Assembly: GCF_042667405.1 (NCBI RefSeq)
Contig: NZ_JBHVAL010000008.1
Span: 62,001 to 126,000, forward strand
From: Arthrobacter sp042667405
GTDB lineage: Bacteria; Actinomycetota; Actinomycetes; Actinomycetales; Micrococcaceae
Direction of reading: 5' to 3'
DNA length: 64,000 bases
The notes under the pieces were generated by a model. That model had not been told where the DNA came from. It was given only the letters and a program-made list of their open reading frames with translations, and did not search any database. The position numbers and the translations under genes were made by a program. Below are positions 8,532-16,214 of this stretch, one piece after another. Position 1 is the first letter of the stretch. Every line of letters begins with the position of its first letter.

Positions 8532-8648
8532 TTCTTATCCTCCTTGAAATGGTTATTCGTCATGTGATGAATCTTGTTTCCGTGTTAGTTGGATCACTTC
8601 CAGCTGGCACTACCTTCAGACTTTTCTGGCTAACTTCCCGGAGGGAAC

Positions 8649-10097
8649 ATGGGACTCAGCTCCCCCACAAAAGCCGAAGCATCGGCAACCGAAGCGCAGA
8701 CTGCTGCTTCATCATCAGGACTCCGCCGGTCCATGGAGGCCCGGCACCTGGTCATGATCGCCATGGGCGGAGTCATCGGTTCGGGGCTTTTCGTCAGTTC
8801 CGGCTACACCATCGCCACGGCCGGCCCCCTGGGTGCGGTGCTCGCATTCCTGATCGGCGCCGTCGTGGTTTACCTTGTCATGGCTTGCCTCGGGGAACTC
8901 GCTGTTGCGTTCCCCGTGTCAGGCGCATTCCACATCTATGCGGCCCGGACCATTGGACCGGCCACGAGCTTTGCCACCGCCTGGCTTTACTGGCTCTGCT
9001 GGGCCGTGGCACTGGGTTCTGAATTCACGGCAGCAGGACTCCTGATGCAACGGTGGTTCCCCGGCGTCGACGTCTGGATCTGGTGCTTCGTGTTCGCCAC
9101 GGTCCTGTTTACGCTGAACGCCATTTCATCGCGTGTCTTTGGTGAATCGGAGTTCTGGTTCGCGCTGATCAAGGTCGCCGCCGTCGTCGGCCTCATCATC
9201 CTGGGCGGTGCCGCACTGGCTGGCTTCCACCCCCTTGCCGCGGGCGACTATCCGTCGTTCGGATCGAACTTCAGCACCCCTGACGGGCTCTTCCCGAACG
9301 GCTTCACCGGAGTTTTCGTCACCTGCCTGGCTGTGTTCTACGCCTTCTCCGGCTCTGAACTGATCGGCGTAGCGGCGGGCGAAACCGCCAACCCCGGCGC
9401 CACCATCCCCAAGGCCATGCGCACCACGGTGATCCGCCTCATGATCTTCTTCGTCGGTGCCATCACGGTCATCGCGGCCACCATCCCGTATGAAAAAGTC
9501 AGCGTGGACGAGAGCCCGTTCGTCACCGTGTTCTCCATGCTTGGCATTCCCTACGCAGCGGACATCATGAACTTCGTGATCATTACCGCGCTGCTTTCTG
9601 CCGGTAACTGCGGTTTGTTCTCCTGTGCCCGCATGCTGTTTTCACTGGCCGACGAAGGCCATGCCCCGCAGGTTTTCAAGAAACTGACCAAGCGCGGTAT
9701 CCCCCTGGTTGCCCTCTGCGTGAGCATGCTCGGCGGACTGGCTTCGCTCATCAGCAGCGTCGTGGCGCCGGCTACCGTCTACCTGGTGCTGGTCTCCGTA
9801 GCCGGCTTCGCAACGGTGGGCGTGTGGATGTCGATTGTGGCTTCACACTTCATCTACCGGCGGACATTTGTGCGGAACGGGGGCGACGTCAACACGTTGC
9901 CGTACAAGGCACCGCTCTTTCCGCTGGTGCCGATCCTCGCATTCACACTGTGCGTTGTGTCCTTGATCGGCATTGCCTTCGATCCCAACCAAGTGGCAGC
10001 CCTCCTGTTCGGAGTTCCATTTGTGGGCGCCTGCTACGCGTTCTTCTACTTCAAGTACGGACGCCGACGCTCACTCAAGAGGGCCCTGGACGCTTAG
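8649..10097 (+). CDS. Amino acid permease (APC superfamily)
   Basis: A 482-residue polytopic membrane protein with about 12 hydrophobic segments. After a soluble Ser/Ala-rich N-terminus it has the amino-acid transporter entry motif ARHLVMIAMGGVIGSGLFVS and the conserved AFSGSELIGVAAGETANP segment of the AAT/GABA-permease branch. It should import an amino acid or a small amine by proton symport. The start is fixed by CGGAGGG just upstream of ATG. It stands alone, with a 250-base, less G+C-rich leader upstream and a strong hairpin downstream. Substrate (GABA, asparagine, aromatic or basic amino acid) cannot be told from sequence alone. Confidence 0.87.
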   Translation: MGLSSPTKAEASATEAQTAASSSGLRRSMEARHLVMIAMGGVIGSGLFVSSGYTIATAGPLGAVLAFLIGAVVVYLVMACLGELAVAFPVSGAFHIYAARTIGPATSFATAWLYWLCWAVALGSEFTAAGLLMQRWFPGVDVWIWCFVFATVLFTLNAISSRVFGESEFWFALIKVAAVVGLIILGGAALAGFHPLAAGDYPSFGSNFSTPDGLFPNGFTGVFVTCLAVFYAFSGSELIGVAAGETANPGATIPKAMRTTVIRLMIFFVGAITVIAATIPYEKVSVDESPFVTVFSMLGIPYAADIMNFVIITALLSAGNCGLFSCARMLFSLADEGHAPQVFKKLTKRGIPLVALCVSMLGGLASLISSVVAPATVYLVLVSVAGFATVGVWMSIVASHFIYRRTFVRNGGDVNTLPYKAPLFPLVPILAFTLCVVSLIGIAFDPNQVAALLFGVPFVGACYAFFYFKYGRRRSLKRALDA

Positions 10098-10603
10098 CTC
10101 CGTGGCTTCCTGAACTTTGGACACCGATCGGCCCTCAGTCAACCAGTCGTGGTTGACCGAGTGCCGATCGTTTTTAAGTTTCGGTGCCGCCACCACCTGC
10201 TTTCAGGTTGCACGAGCCGCGCCACGCCGTTTGGGGAGGCGTGTCGGGTACGGCGACCAGCCAAAGTGGGTCGTGGCGGCACGCTTTGGCATCGCGGCTT
10301 AGGTGAAAGTACGACGCCGGCCCACACCTCGCCAGCGCAGGCTCACCGTCGATGGGTTCCCGACGGCTTAGGGTCTCGGTGGCTTCCTGACCCACTCTGG
10401 ACACAGATCAACCCTTGGCCAACGTACTGCGGTTGACCAAAGGCTGATTGGACTTGAAAGAAGGTCAGGACGCCAAGCTTCCCGTGCCGCCATCACCCAC
10501 TTTCATCTTCCAAAGGGCCCGCCACGCCGTCTTCCACGGCGAGCCAGGCAGGATGCGCGGCCAAAGTGGGTCGCAGCGGCGCGCAGGCGGGACAGCTCGA
10601 GTC
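10098..10603. repeat. Palindrome-rich spacer with a diverged tandem duplication of about 300 bp
   Basis: This 506-base gap holds no convincing gene. Two similar units follow each other. Each begins with TGGCTTCCTGA (10102 and 10379), then a GATC-starting hairpin (10125-10170; 10406-10449), then a larger hairpin opening with GTGCCGCC (10184 and 10494) and closing near CCAAAGTGGGTCG (10261 and 10561, exactly 300 bases apart). Left and right arms of the larger hairpins are imperfect reverse complements (GTGCCGCCACCACC versus GGTCGTGGCGGCAC in unit 1). Unit 2 is more decayed. Confidence 0.65.
10125..10175 (+). terminator. Rho-independent terminator after amino acid permease
   Basis: Arms 10125-10145 and 10150-10170 pair over 21 bases with two mismatches around a four-base GTCG loop, and TTTTT follows. 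It lies 28 bases past the permease stop. The same sequence block, including the preceding TGGCTTCCTGA, recurs in diverged form near 10378-10450. Confidence 0.8.
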
Positions 10604-11086
10604 CTACTTCCTGCCCGCCCTGACCGGGTGTTCGCTCAGAATCGACAGGCGGTTGAAGGCGTTTATGCCGATCGCAGCCATGCAGATGACACTGATCTGC
10701 TCGTCGCTGTAGTGCTGGCGCGCTTTGGCAAAGAGTTCGGGGCTGGGCCGGGAGGTGCTCATCCGGGTGATCTGCTCGGCAATCTGCATGGCTACAACTT
10801 CGGCGGGCTCGAAGAGCTGCACTTCTTCATACACCGCTACCAAGGACAATCGCTGTTCGGTTTCCCCGTACTTCAGGGCTCGGCGATGGTGCAGGTCCAG
10901 GCAAAACGCACAGCCGTTGATCTGTGAGCACAGGTAATTGATGAGTTCCAGGGTCTGGCGTGAAATTCCGAGCCGGTCGGCCTCGTCAACGAGTTGCTGC
11001 GAATAGTGACTGAGCGTTGCGTAAAGGTCGGGCTGCTGCTTATCGAGGTAACCGGCGAGCCGGGGCTTCGTTTCCTGTTCGGGCAT
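10604..11086 (-). CDS. AhpD-like carboxymuconolactone decarboxylase family protein
   Basis: A 160-residue all-helical protein with the AhpD/CMD core: SQINGCAFCLDLHH places the redox CxxC at Cys59 and Cys62, followed by the conserved His. The length and the long C-terminal helix pair (ISVICMAAIGINAFNRLSI) match the PA0269-like peroxidase subgroup. It may act as an alkylhydroperoxidase-type thiol peroxidase or oxidoreductase; no AhpC gene is adjacent. The ATG start at 11086 is directly downstream of the 32-bp tandem array, so any promoter must lie in or beyond that array, or in the 37-base gap between them. Confidence 0.85.
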   Translation of the reverse strand: MPEQETKPRLAGYLDKQQPDLYATLSHYSQQLVDEADRLGISRQTLELINYLCSQINGCAFCLDLHHRRALKYGETEQRLSLVAVYEEVQLFEPAEVVAMQIAEQITRMSTSRPSPELFAKARQHYSDEQISVICMAAIGINAFNRLSILSEHPVRAGRK

Positions 11087-11123
11087 GCTTGGAGCTTAAC
11101 CCACCACGCAGCGGGGCCACCAA

Positions 11124-11327
11124 GTGAGCGAGCGACTGCCCCAAACCCAGGGAACGTGAGCGAGCGACCGCCCCAAACCCAGGGAACGTGAGCGAGCCTT
11201 GGCCCCAAGGGGTGGGAACGTGAGCGAGCGACCGCCCCAAACCCAGGGAACGTGAGCGAGCGACCACCCCAAGGGGTGGGAACGTGAGCGAGCGACGGCC
11301 CCAAGGGGTGGGAACGTGAGCGAGCGT
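11124..11327. repeat. Tandem array of exact 32-bp units
   Basis: Six full units of exactly 32 bases start at 11124, 11156, 11188, 11220, 11252 and 11284, and a partial seventh at 11316 runs into the stop codon of the cysteine-synthase-like gene. Every unit starts GTGAGCGAGC and ends GGGAAC or GGAAC. The inner part comes in two types: CCCCAAACCCAGG (units 1, 2, 4) and CCCCAAGGGGTGG (units 3, 5, 6); the second is self-complementary. Since 32 is not a multiple of 3, the array is not coding. Confidence 0.92.
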
Positions 11328-12379
11328 CAGTCGCCAGCGTCGGCGGAGAGGCGGATGCCGTTCTCAGCCAGCCACAAGGGGTTGAAGGCCTTGCTCAGGT
11401 AGTTCGTACCGGCGTCGGGCGCTATGGCCACCACCACCGAACCGTGAGGCGCGGCACGGGCTACCCGCACTGCCGCTGCCACCGCGAGCCCGGACGAGGG
11501 CCCCAGCGCCAGTCCTTCCTCATCAAGTAGGCGGTGGACGGTGGAGTAGACCTCGTCGTTGGGAATGCGGAGGAAGCGATCGACTATGGAGCGGTCGAAG
11601 ATCTTGGGCCATTCAGCCTGCGGCCAGGAGTTGCCCACGCCATCCACCAGGATCTCACCGGGGTGCCCGCCGCTGTACGCGGAGCCGTAAGGGTCCGCGC
11701 CCACTACTTCCACATGGCCGCCCGGGCGCGCGGCCGCCACCTGTTCCTTCAGGTAGCGCCCGTTTCCGCTGATGGTCCCGCCCGTACCGATCCCGGCCAC
11801 AAAGTGTGTCACCAGACCACCGGTCTGTTCCCAGATTTCCGGCCCGGTCGTCTCGTAATGGGCTAAAGGGTTGGCCGGGTTGTCGAACTGCATGGGCCGC
11901 CACGCCCCCGGCGTCCCTGCCGTAATGCGGGCGGCCACGGCTCGGGCGTTTTCCGGGGACTCGGACGGCGCGTTCCAATCCGTCAGGATCACCCGCGCCC
12001 CGTAGTTGTGGAGGGCCGCCAGTTTTTCCTGCGAAATGGTGTCGCCGGTGACCACCACAACCGGGTGGCCCGTGAGGTGCCCTATCAGCGCCAACCCAAT
12101 CCCCGTGTTTCCGGACGTGCTCTCAACGATCGTGGCACCGGGCTGCAGCTCCCCTGAACGTTCGGCCGCCCGCACCATACTCAATGCCGTACGGTCCTTG
12201 ATGGAGCCGCCGGGGTTCTCCGACTCCAGCTTGATGTGGATGGCACTGCCCAGCCCGCGGCTGAGCTCCTCCAACTTCACCAACGGCGTATTTCCCACCT
12301 TGTCCAAAACTGAAGCATCGAGTCCGTCAAGAGCCGCGGGCATGGCGTGCGCCCCATGTTTGCGGGTGCCCGTACTCAT
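11327..12379 (-). CDS. Cysteine-synthase-like PLP enzyme
   Basis: A 350-residue fold-type II PLP enzyme of the cysteine synthase/cystathionine beta-synthase family. The PLP lysine is Lys61 in ENPGGSIKDRTAL; STSGNTGIGLA is the substrate-carboxylate loop and GTGGTISG the phosphate-binding loop; LGPSSGLAVAAA lies near the C-terminus. Such enzymes add sulfide or another nucleophile to O-acetylserine or an activated serine. Its ATG overlaps the stop of the upstream lyase-like gene by four bases, making it the third gene of a reverse-strand operon with a flavin monooxygenase. That context argues for a specialised sulfur role rather than the housekeeping CysK. The stop lies in the last, partial unit of the 32-bp array. 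Confidence 0.88.
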   Translation of the reverse strand: MSTGTRKHGAHAMPAALDGLDASVLDKVGNTPLVKLEELSRGLGSAIHIKLESENPGGSIKDRTALSMVRAAERSGELQPGATIVESTSGNTGIGLALIGHLTGHPVVVVTGDTISQEKLAALHNYGARVILTDWNAPSESPENARAVAARITAGTPGAWRPMQFDNPANPLAHYETTGPEIWEQTGGLVTHFVAGIGTGGTISGNGRYLKEQVAAARPGGHVEVVGADPYGSAYSGGHPGEILVDGVGNSWPQAEWPKIFDRSIVDRFLRIPNDEVYSTVHRLLDEEGLALGPSSGLAVAAAVRVARAAPHGSVVVAIAPDAGTNYLSKAFNPLWLAENGIRLSADAGD

Positions 12380-13938
12380 GCTGTCTCCTCCTCAGTCCCG
12401 GGGAACAGCTGGTCCGCGGCTTCCCGCAAGACTGTCCGTGCCCGCTCCACCAGTTCCGCAGCCGACGGCCTGTCCGCCAGCACATCGGCCAGCCGGCCCA
12501 CCACCAGCCCCGTCCCGTTCCCGAGCGGCTGCGCAGCCTCCGCTTCCAGCAGGAGGTAGGAAGCAGTGAGGGCCTCGATCGCCAAGAGCTTCTCCGCCGC
12601 ATCAATGGACTTTTCCAGTTGCTGCAGGGCCAGTGGCGCCAAGGTGGAATGGTCCTCGACGTCGGCCGAGAGGGTGGGGGCGCCAAGGGTCGCCGGGGCT
12701 GCCAGGAACTTGAGCTCGGCCAAGAGCCCAGCCGCCGAGTACCAGAGCAGCCCGGGCAGTTCCTCCTGGATCAAAGCCGACGCAGATCCGGGCTCGGACG
12801 ATGCCGCTGCCAGGTGTCGTGCCCGGATGGCCCGTTGCGGTGGATACAGCTTGGCAATGCGTCGTTCGCTGGAAATCCCCACATGCGCCAAGGCCAGCCG
12901 CAGCCCTTCAAAGGACAAGGCCAGCTGCATCGGTTGGAAGTTCCCGCCGGACACCATCGCACCGGACTCCACATCAACCAGCGGGTTATCGCCCCGGCCA
13001 TTCAGTTCCACCTCCAGGGCCGACCGCAGTTGCGACACCAAAGACCGGAACGCACCATGGGTCTGCGGCGCGGCACGGAACGACAACGCGTCCTGCACCG
13101 ATACCTCCGGCCGGACGTCCTCCAGCCATCCACCGCTCAAAAGCCGGCGGACAGCGGCCGCCGAGTCGCCCTGCCCGTCCACTGCCTTTGCCGCCTGGAT
13201 GGCCGGCGAAAAGGGACTCAGGTTCCCGCCGCCGTCGTACCTTGCGATGGTCTCCAGCGAGAGTGAAAGCGCGACGTCGGCCAAGCGGGTCAGGTGCCTC
13301 AGCCGCACCAAAGCAAGGGTCCCGGCACCAACGGAGAACGCGTTGGCACTCACCAAGGCCAGCGCCTCACCGGCAGCGGGTTGGAGGGGTTGAAGGCCGG
13401 CGTCGGCGAGCGCTTTGGCGCCAGGAACCAGCAGGCCGGAGGCGTCGAACGCTTCGCCCTCGCCCAAGGCAACAGCGGCGACGGCGGCCAGTTGGGTCAG
13501 GTCGGACGAGCCCACCGAACCTTCGCTGGGGATGGCGGGAAAGACGCCACGGTTGAGCAGTTCAGCATAGAAGGCGGCGGTTTCCGGACGGACGCCTGAG
13601 CCGCCCCGGCTGAACCCGATGAGGCGGGCGAGGATCACCGAGCGGGCAGCAGTCCGGTCAAGGTACGGACCCACGCCGCTGTTGTGATACCGGACCACCT
13701 GTACTTGATAAGCCAGCAGCGACTTCTCCTCCACGTCGGTGTCCCGACCGGATCCGAGCAAGGTATTCAGCCCGTAAACCCGTTGGCCGGACGCGGCAGT
13801 CTTTTCCACGACTCCCCGGGAACGCCGGAGCAAATTCAACGCATCTTGGTTGAGTTCCACGTGAAACGTCGGATCCGCGGCCGCCTCCGCCACAAGCAGA
13901 GCGGAAACAGTCCCCGTTCCGATGCTGAAGGTTCCCAC
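12376..13938 (-). CDS. Aromatic amino acid lyase-like protein without a canonical MIO motif
   Basis: A 520-residue member of the histidine/phenylalanine ammonia-lyase fold. Conserved active-site segments are present: VYGLNT with Tyr55, VSANAFS, QDALSFRAAPQTHGA, GRGDNPLVD and SGGNFQPMQLAL. However the loop that forms the MIO cofactor, normally G-S-V-G-A-S-G-D-L, reads G-S-V-G-S-S-D-L (residues 140-147). It is one residue short and has no Ala-Ser-Gly, so self-cyclisation should fail. A substrate with a better leaving group than ammonia is plausible. The GTG start overlaps the flavin monooxygenase stop by one base, and its own stop overlaps the cysteine-synthase-like gene. Confidence 0.82.
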   Translation of the reverse strand: MGTFSIGTGTVSALLVAEAAADPTFHVELNQDALNLLRRSRGVVEKTAASGQRVYGLNTLLGSGRDTDVEEKSLLAYQVQVVRYHNSGVGPYLDRTAARSVILARLIGFSRGGSGVRPETAAFYAELLNRGVFPAIPSEGSVGSSDLTQLAAVAAVALGEGEAFDASGLLVPGAKALADAGLQPLQPAAGEALALVSANAFSVGAGTLALVRLRHLTRLADVALSLSLETIARYDGGGNLSPFSPAIQAAKAVDGQGDSAAAVRRLLSGGWLEDVRPEVSVQDALSFRAAPQTHGAFRSLVSQLRSALEVELNGRGDNPLVDVESGAMVSGGNFQPMQLALSFEGLRLALAHVGISSERRIAKLYPPQRAIRARHLAAASSEPGSASALIQEELPGLLWYSAAGLLAELKFLAAPATLGAPTLSADVEDHSTLAPLALQQLEKSIDAAEKLLAIEALTASYLLLEAEAAQPLGNGTGLVVGRLADVLADRPSAAELVERARTVLREAADQLFPGTEEETA

Positions 13939-15266
13939 TAGAAATCCAGGAGATTCTGCCGGAAACCGCCGTTGCCGTAACTCGTCCTCAACAGGCCGCG
14001 GCGCCGCAGTTCAGGCGTGAGTTTGTCCAGGACCCCGTGGACAGTCACGGGATCCACGAAACCGGAGAACAGAAACCCGTCACCGCCAACAGCCGAGCCG
14101 GTTTCCTCAAGGTAGTCGGCGATTTCACCGACCGTGCCGATGATCGAGTCACCCGCACCGCCGCTGCGTGCCTGCAGGATCTCGCGCAACGTGGATCCGG
14201 GAGGCGCCGCCTTGGCGAAATGCTCCAGCGTGCCTTGGTTGCTGTTGGTACTGAGTTCGGGAAGGGGCTGGTCCAGGTCGAACTGCTTGAAATCGATCAC
14301 GGAGAGGTAGGAGATGGAGTTGAGCTGGCTGTCGATATCGCGCTGCGTCAGCTCCCGGCGCTGGGCCCGCAACTCCTCCGCCTCCGCGGTGGAACCAACC
14401 ACGGTGGGCTTCAACACGAAAAGTACCTTCACGTCGTCGGGATTCCGCCCGGCTTTCGCGGCCTCGGCGCGGATGGAATCGCGGTAGGCCTTCATGCCGT
14501 CAACGCCACGGGCCAGGGCAATCGCCACGTCCGCGTGGCCGCCGGCGAACGCCTTGCCGCGTGGCGAAGCACCGGCTTGCACCAGGACAGGCTCCTCGGG
14601 CAACGGCGCTGTGTTCAGCGGGCCGCGGACCTTGAAGAATTCTCCTTCGTGGTTGATGGGATGCACTTTGCTGTGGTCGGCAAACCTGCCGGCTTCCACA
14701 TCCTCAAGAACCGCGCCCGGTTCCCAACTCCGCCACAGCCGCCTGACGACGTCGACGAATTCCTCCGCCTTTTCATACCGGAGGTCGTGTTCGATCTGCT
14801 GGTCCAGGCCGTAATTCTGCGCAGCGAGATCGCTGCCCGAAGTGACCACGTTCCACCCGAGCTGCCCCTCTGAGAAGTGCTGCAGCGTGGCAAGGAGGCG
14901 GGCCGCCGTGAAGGGCGGGTAGAAGGAGGCGCTGACAGTGGGGACGATTCCCAAGTGTTCCGTGGCAGAGAGCAGGTACGGGACCAGCGCCAGGGGATCG
15001 TGCTTCGGCGCAAACGAAGCATGGGCCAGCGAAACCTCGGCTGTGCCTCCATAGGTGTCGGGGACGGTCAGGGAGTCCTCGATGATGAACAGGTCCAGGC
15101 CGGACTGCTCAAAGGCCCGGACAGCTTCCTGGTACAGGGCGGGTTTCTTCCAGTCATAGCCCAGGCTGTACCCCGGCGTGCCCCATCCCTGGACACCGAA
15201 TCCGTGCCCCACAAACCAACCAAAATGCAGCATGGGCTTGAGTGTAGAACTGCTCTGTCCGTTCAC
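13938..15266 (-). CDS. LLM-class flavin monooxygenase (NtaA/SnaA/DszA family)
   Basis: A 442-residue luciferase-fold, FMN-dependent monooxygenase. Family marks are FGWFVGHGFG near the N-terminus, the HASFAPKHDPLALVPYL segment, the GWNVVTSGSDLAAQNYG loop and VLVQAGASPRGKAFA, all typical of the nitrilotriacetate/pristinamycin/dibenzothiophene-sulfone monooxygenase branch. These enzymes need reduced FMN from a separate reductase, which is not encoded here, and often break C-N or C-S bonds. It is the first gene of the reverse operon with the lyase-like and cysteine-synthase-like genes and is divergent from the SAM-IV riboswitch operon. The start is GTG at 15266. The substrate is unknown; sulfur scavenging is my inference from neighbours. 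Confidence 0.85.
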   Translation of the reverse strand: MNGQSSSTLKPMLHFGWFVGHGFGVQGWGTPGYSLGYDWKKPALYQEAVRAFEQSGLDLFIIEDSLTVPDTYGGTAEVSLAHASFAPKHDPLALVPYLLSATEHLGIVPTVSASFYPPFTAARLLATLQHFSEGQLGWNVVTSGSDLAAQNYGLDQQIEHDLRYEKAEEFVDVVRRLWRSWEPGAVLEDVEAGRFADHSKVHPINHEGEFFKVRGPLNTAPLPEEPVLVQAGASPRGKAFAGGHADVAIALARGVDGMKAYRDSIRAEAAKAGRNPDDVKVLFVLKPTVVGSTAEAEELRAQRRELTQRDIDSQLNSISYLSVIDFKQFDLDQPLPELSTNSNQGTLEHFAKAAPPGSTLREILQARSGGAGDSIIGTVGEIADYLEETGSAVGGDGFLFSGFVDPVTVHGVLDKLTPELRRRGLLRTSYGNGGFRQNLLDF

Positions 15267-15419
15267 CGCGACCTGCTTTCACACGAAGTTACAGGGGGTC
15301 GTACTGCGTCAATTATGCTCCCGGGACGTCTTAATTGGGCCCGTACTCCAGCACCCTCCGGTTACGCAACATGACGAGGCCCGCCGTGCAGGCCGTCGTC
15401 GTGAATGCTACTTTTTTCT

Positions 15420-15500
15420 TGAGTAATGAGAACCAGCGCGAAGCCCTGACTTGCTGGTCGGCAACCCTCTCTCCGGCGGGGTGCCTCAGGTGACTACTCG
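15420..15500 (+). ncRNA. SAM-IV riboswitch
   Basis: The segment reads GAGTAATGAGAACCAGCGCG, then AAGCCCTGACTTGCTGGTCG, GCAACCCTC, and GGGGTGCCTCAGGTGACTACTC, matching the SAM-IV/SAM-I-like core found in actinobacteria. P1 is GAGTA (15421-15425) with TACTC (15495-15499), extended by one U-G pair. The P2-type stem is ACCAGC with GCTGGT and the P3-type stem is ACCC with GGGT. It lies 47 bases before the first gene of an operon containing O-succinylhomoserine sulfhydrylase, the classic target. CCTCAG in the aptamer (15484-15489) is complementary to CTGAGG of the ribosome-binding site (15531-15536). Confidence 0.88.
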
Positions 15501-15546
15501 GCGTATCGACAACTCGAACTGCAAGCGTGACTGAGGAGCACCAGCA

Positions 15547-15807
15547 ATGCCTGAACCCACCGAAGAAAAACTCGCCTATCGCCTGATCACGGGCCCCGAC
15601 ACCCGTGAATTCTGCGAGCGCATCAGCAATGCCCTGGCTGAGGGCTACGTCCTGCACGGCAATCCCGCAGCCACCTTCAACGGCACAGACGTGATCGTCG
15701 CCCAGGCCGTGATCCTGCCTGCCGCCGTCGCCAGTTCCGACGCTGCAGTAGCAAGCGCCGTGGACGAGTTGGAGAACTACGAGGAAATTTTCGAGGGCCA
15801 CGCATGA
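15547..15807 (+). CDS. DUF1737 domain protein
   Basis: An 86-residue cytosolic protein with the short DUF1737 pattern: YRLITGPDTREFCERISNAL, then an aromatic/glycine turn (GYVLHGNPAATFNG) and a strand with VIVAQAVI. Its biochemical role is unknown. It is the first gene after the SAM-IV riboswitch and overlaps the rhodanese gene by four bases (ATGA), so its amount should follow methionine/SAM status. GAGGAG lies at 15533-15538 at good distance from the ATG. Confidence 0.8.
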   Translation: MPEPTEEKLAYRLITGPDTREFCERISNALAEGYVLHGNPAATFNGTDVIVAQAVILPAAVASSDAAVASAVDELENYEEIFEGHA

Positions 15808-16214
15808 GCTACGCCGGTGACCTGACCCCGCAGGACGCGTGGACCAAGCTGGAACAAGGCGCCATCCTGGTGGACGTCCGGACCGAGGGCGAGTGGGCCC
15901 ACATCGGCATTCCCGACACCAAGGCCACGGAGAACGATCCCCTGTTCATCCAGTGGAACCTCGCCGGGGGCATCCCGAACTCCCGCTTCATCGATGACCT
16001 GCAGCAGCAGGCTCCCGAAGGCGACGGCGTGGAACTGGTGTTCCTCTGCCGCTCCGGCCAGCGCTCCATCGCCGCTGCCATCGCCGCCACCCAGGCCGGA
16101 TTCACCGCCTACAACGTCCTTGAGGGCTTTGAGGGTGAGCCGGACCGTTACGGCGAACGTACTGTAAATGGCTGGAAGAACCGCGGCCTGCCTACCAACC
16201 TGGGGAACGACTAA
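15804..16214 (+). CDS. Rhodanese-like sulfurtransferase
   Basis: A 136-residue single-domain rhodanese. The N-terminal ILVDVRTEGEWAHIG motif and the active-site loop FLCRSGQRS, with the catalytic persulfide-carrying Cys, are clear; ALNPD-like C-terminal extensions are absent. Such proteins move sulfane sulfur from thiosulfate or protein persulfide to an acceptor. Its place between a DUF1737 gene and metZ, immediately before the metZ GTG, suggests that it supplies or detoxifies sulfur during homocysteine formation. That role is inferred. Coupled by overlap to the upstream gene and abutting the downstream one. Confidence 0.88.
   Translation: MSYAGDLTPQDAWTKLEQGAILVDVRTEGEWAHIGIPDTKATENDPLFIQWNLAGGIPNSRFIDDLQQQAPEGDGVELVFLCRSGQRSIAAAIAATQAGFTAYNVLEGFEGEPDRYGERTVNGWKNRGLPTNLGND

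Noticed and set aside
10098..10603. Insertion sequence remnant in the spacer
   Set aside because: There are repeated palindromes but no transposase fragment in any frame and no clear target-site duplication around the block.
11124..11327. The 32-bp array as a CRISPR or as a repeat protein
   Set aside because: Units are contiguous with no unique spacers, and only two inner variants occur. The period is not a multiple of three, so a protein would not repeat in frame. No cas genes are near.
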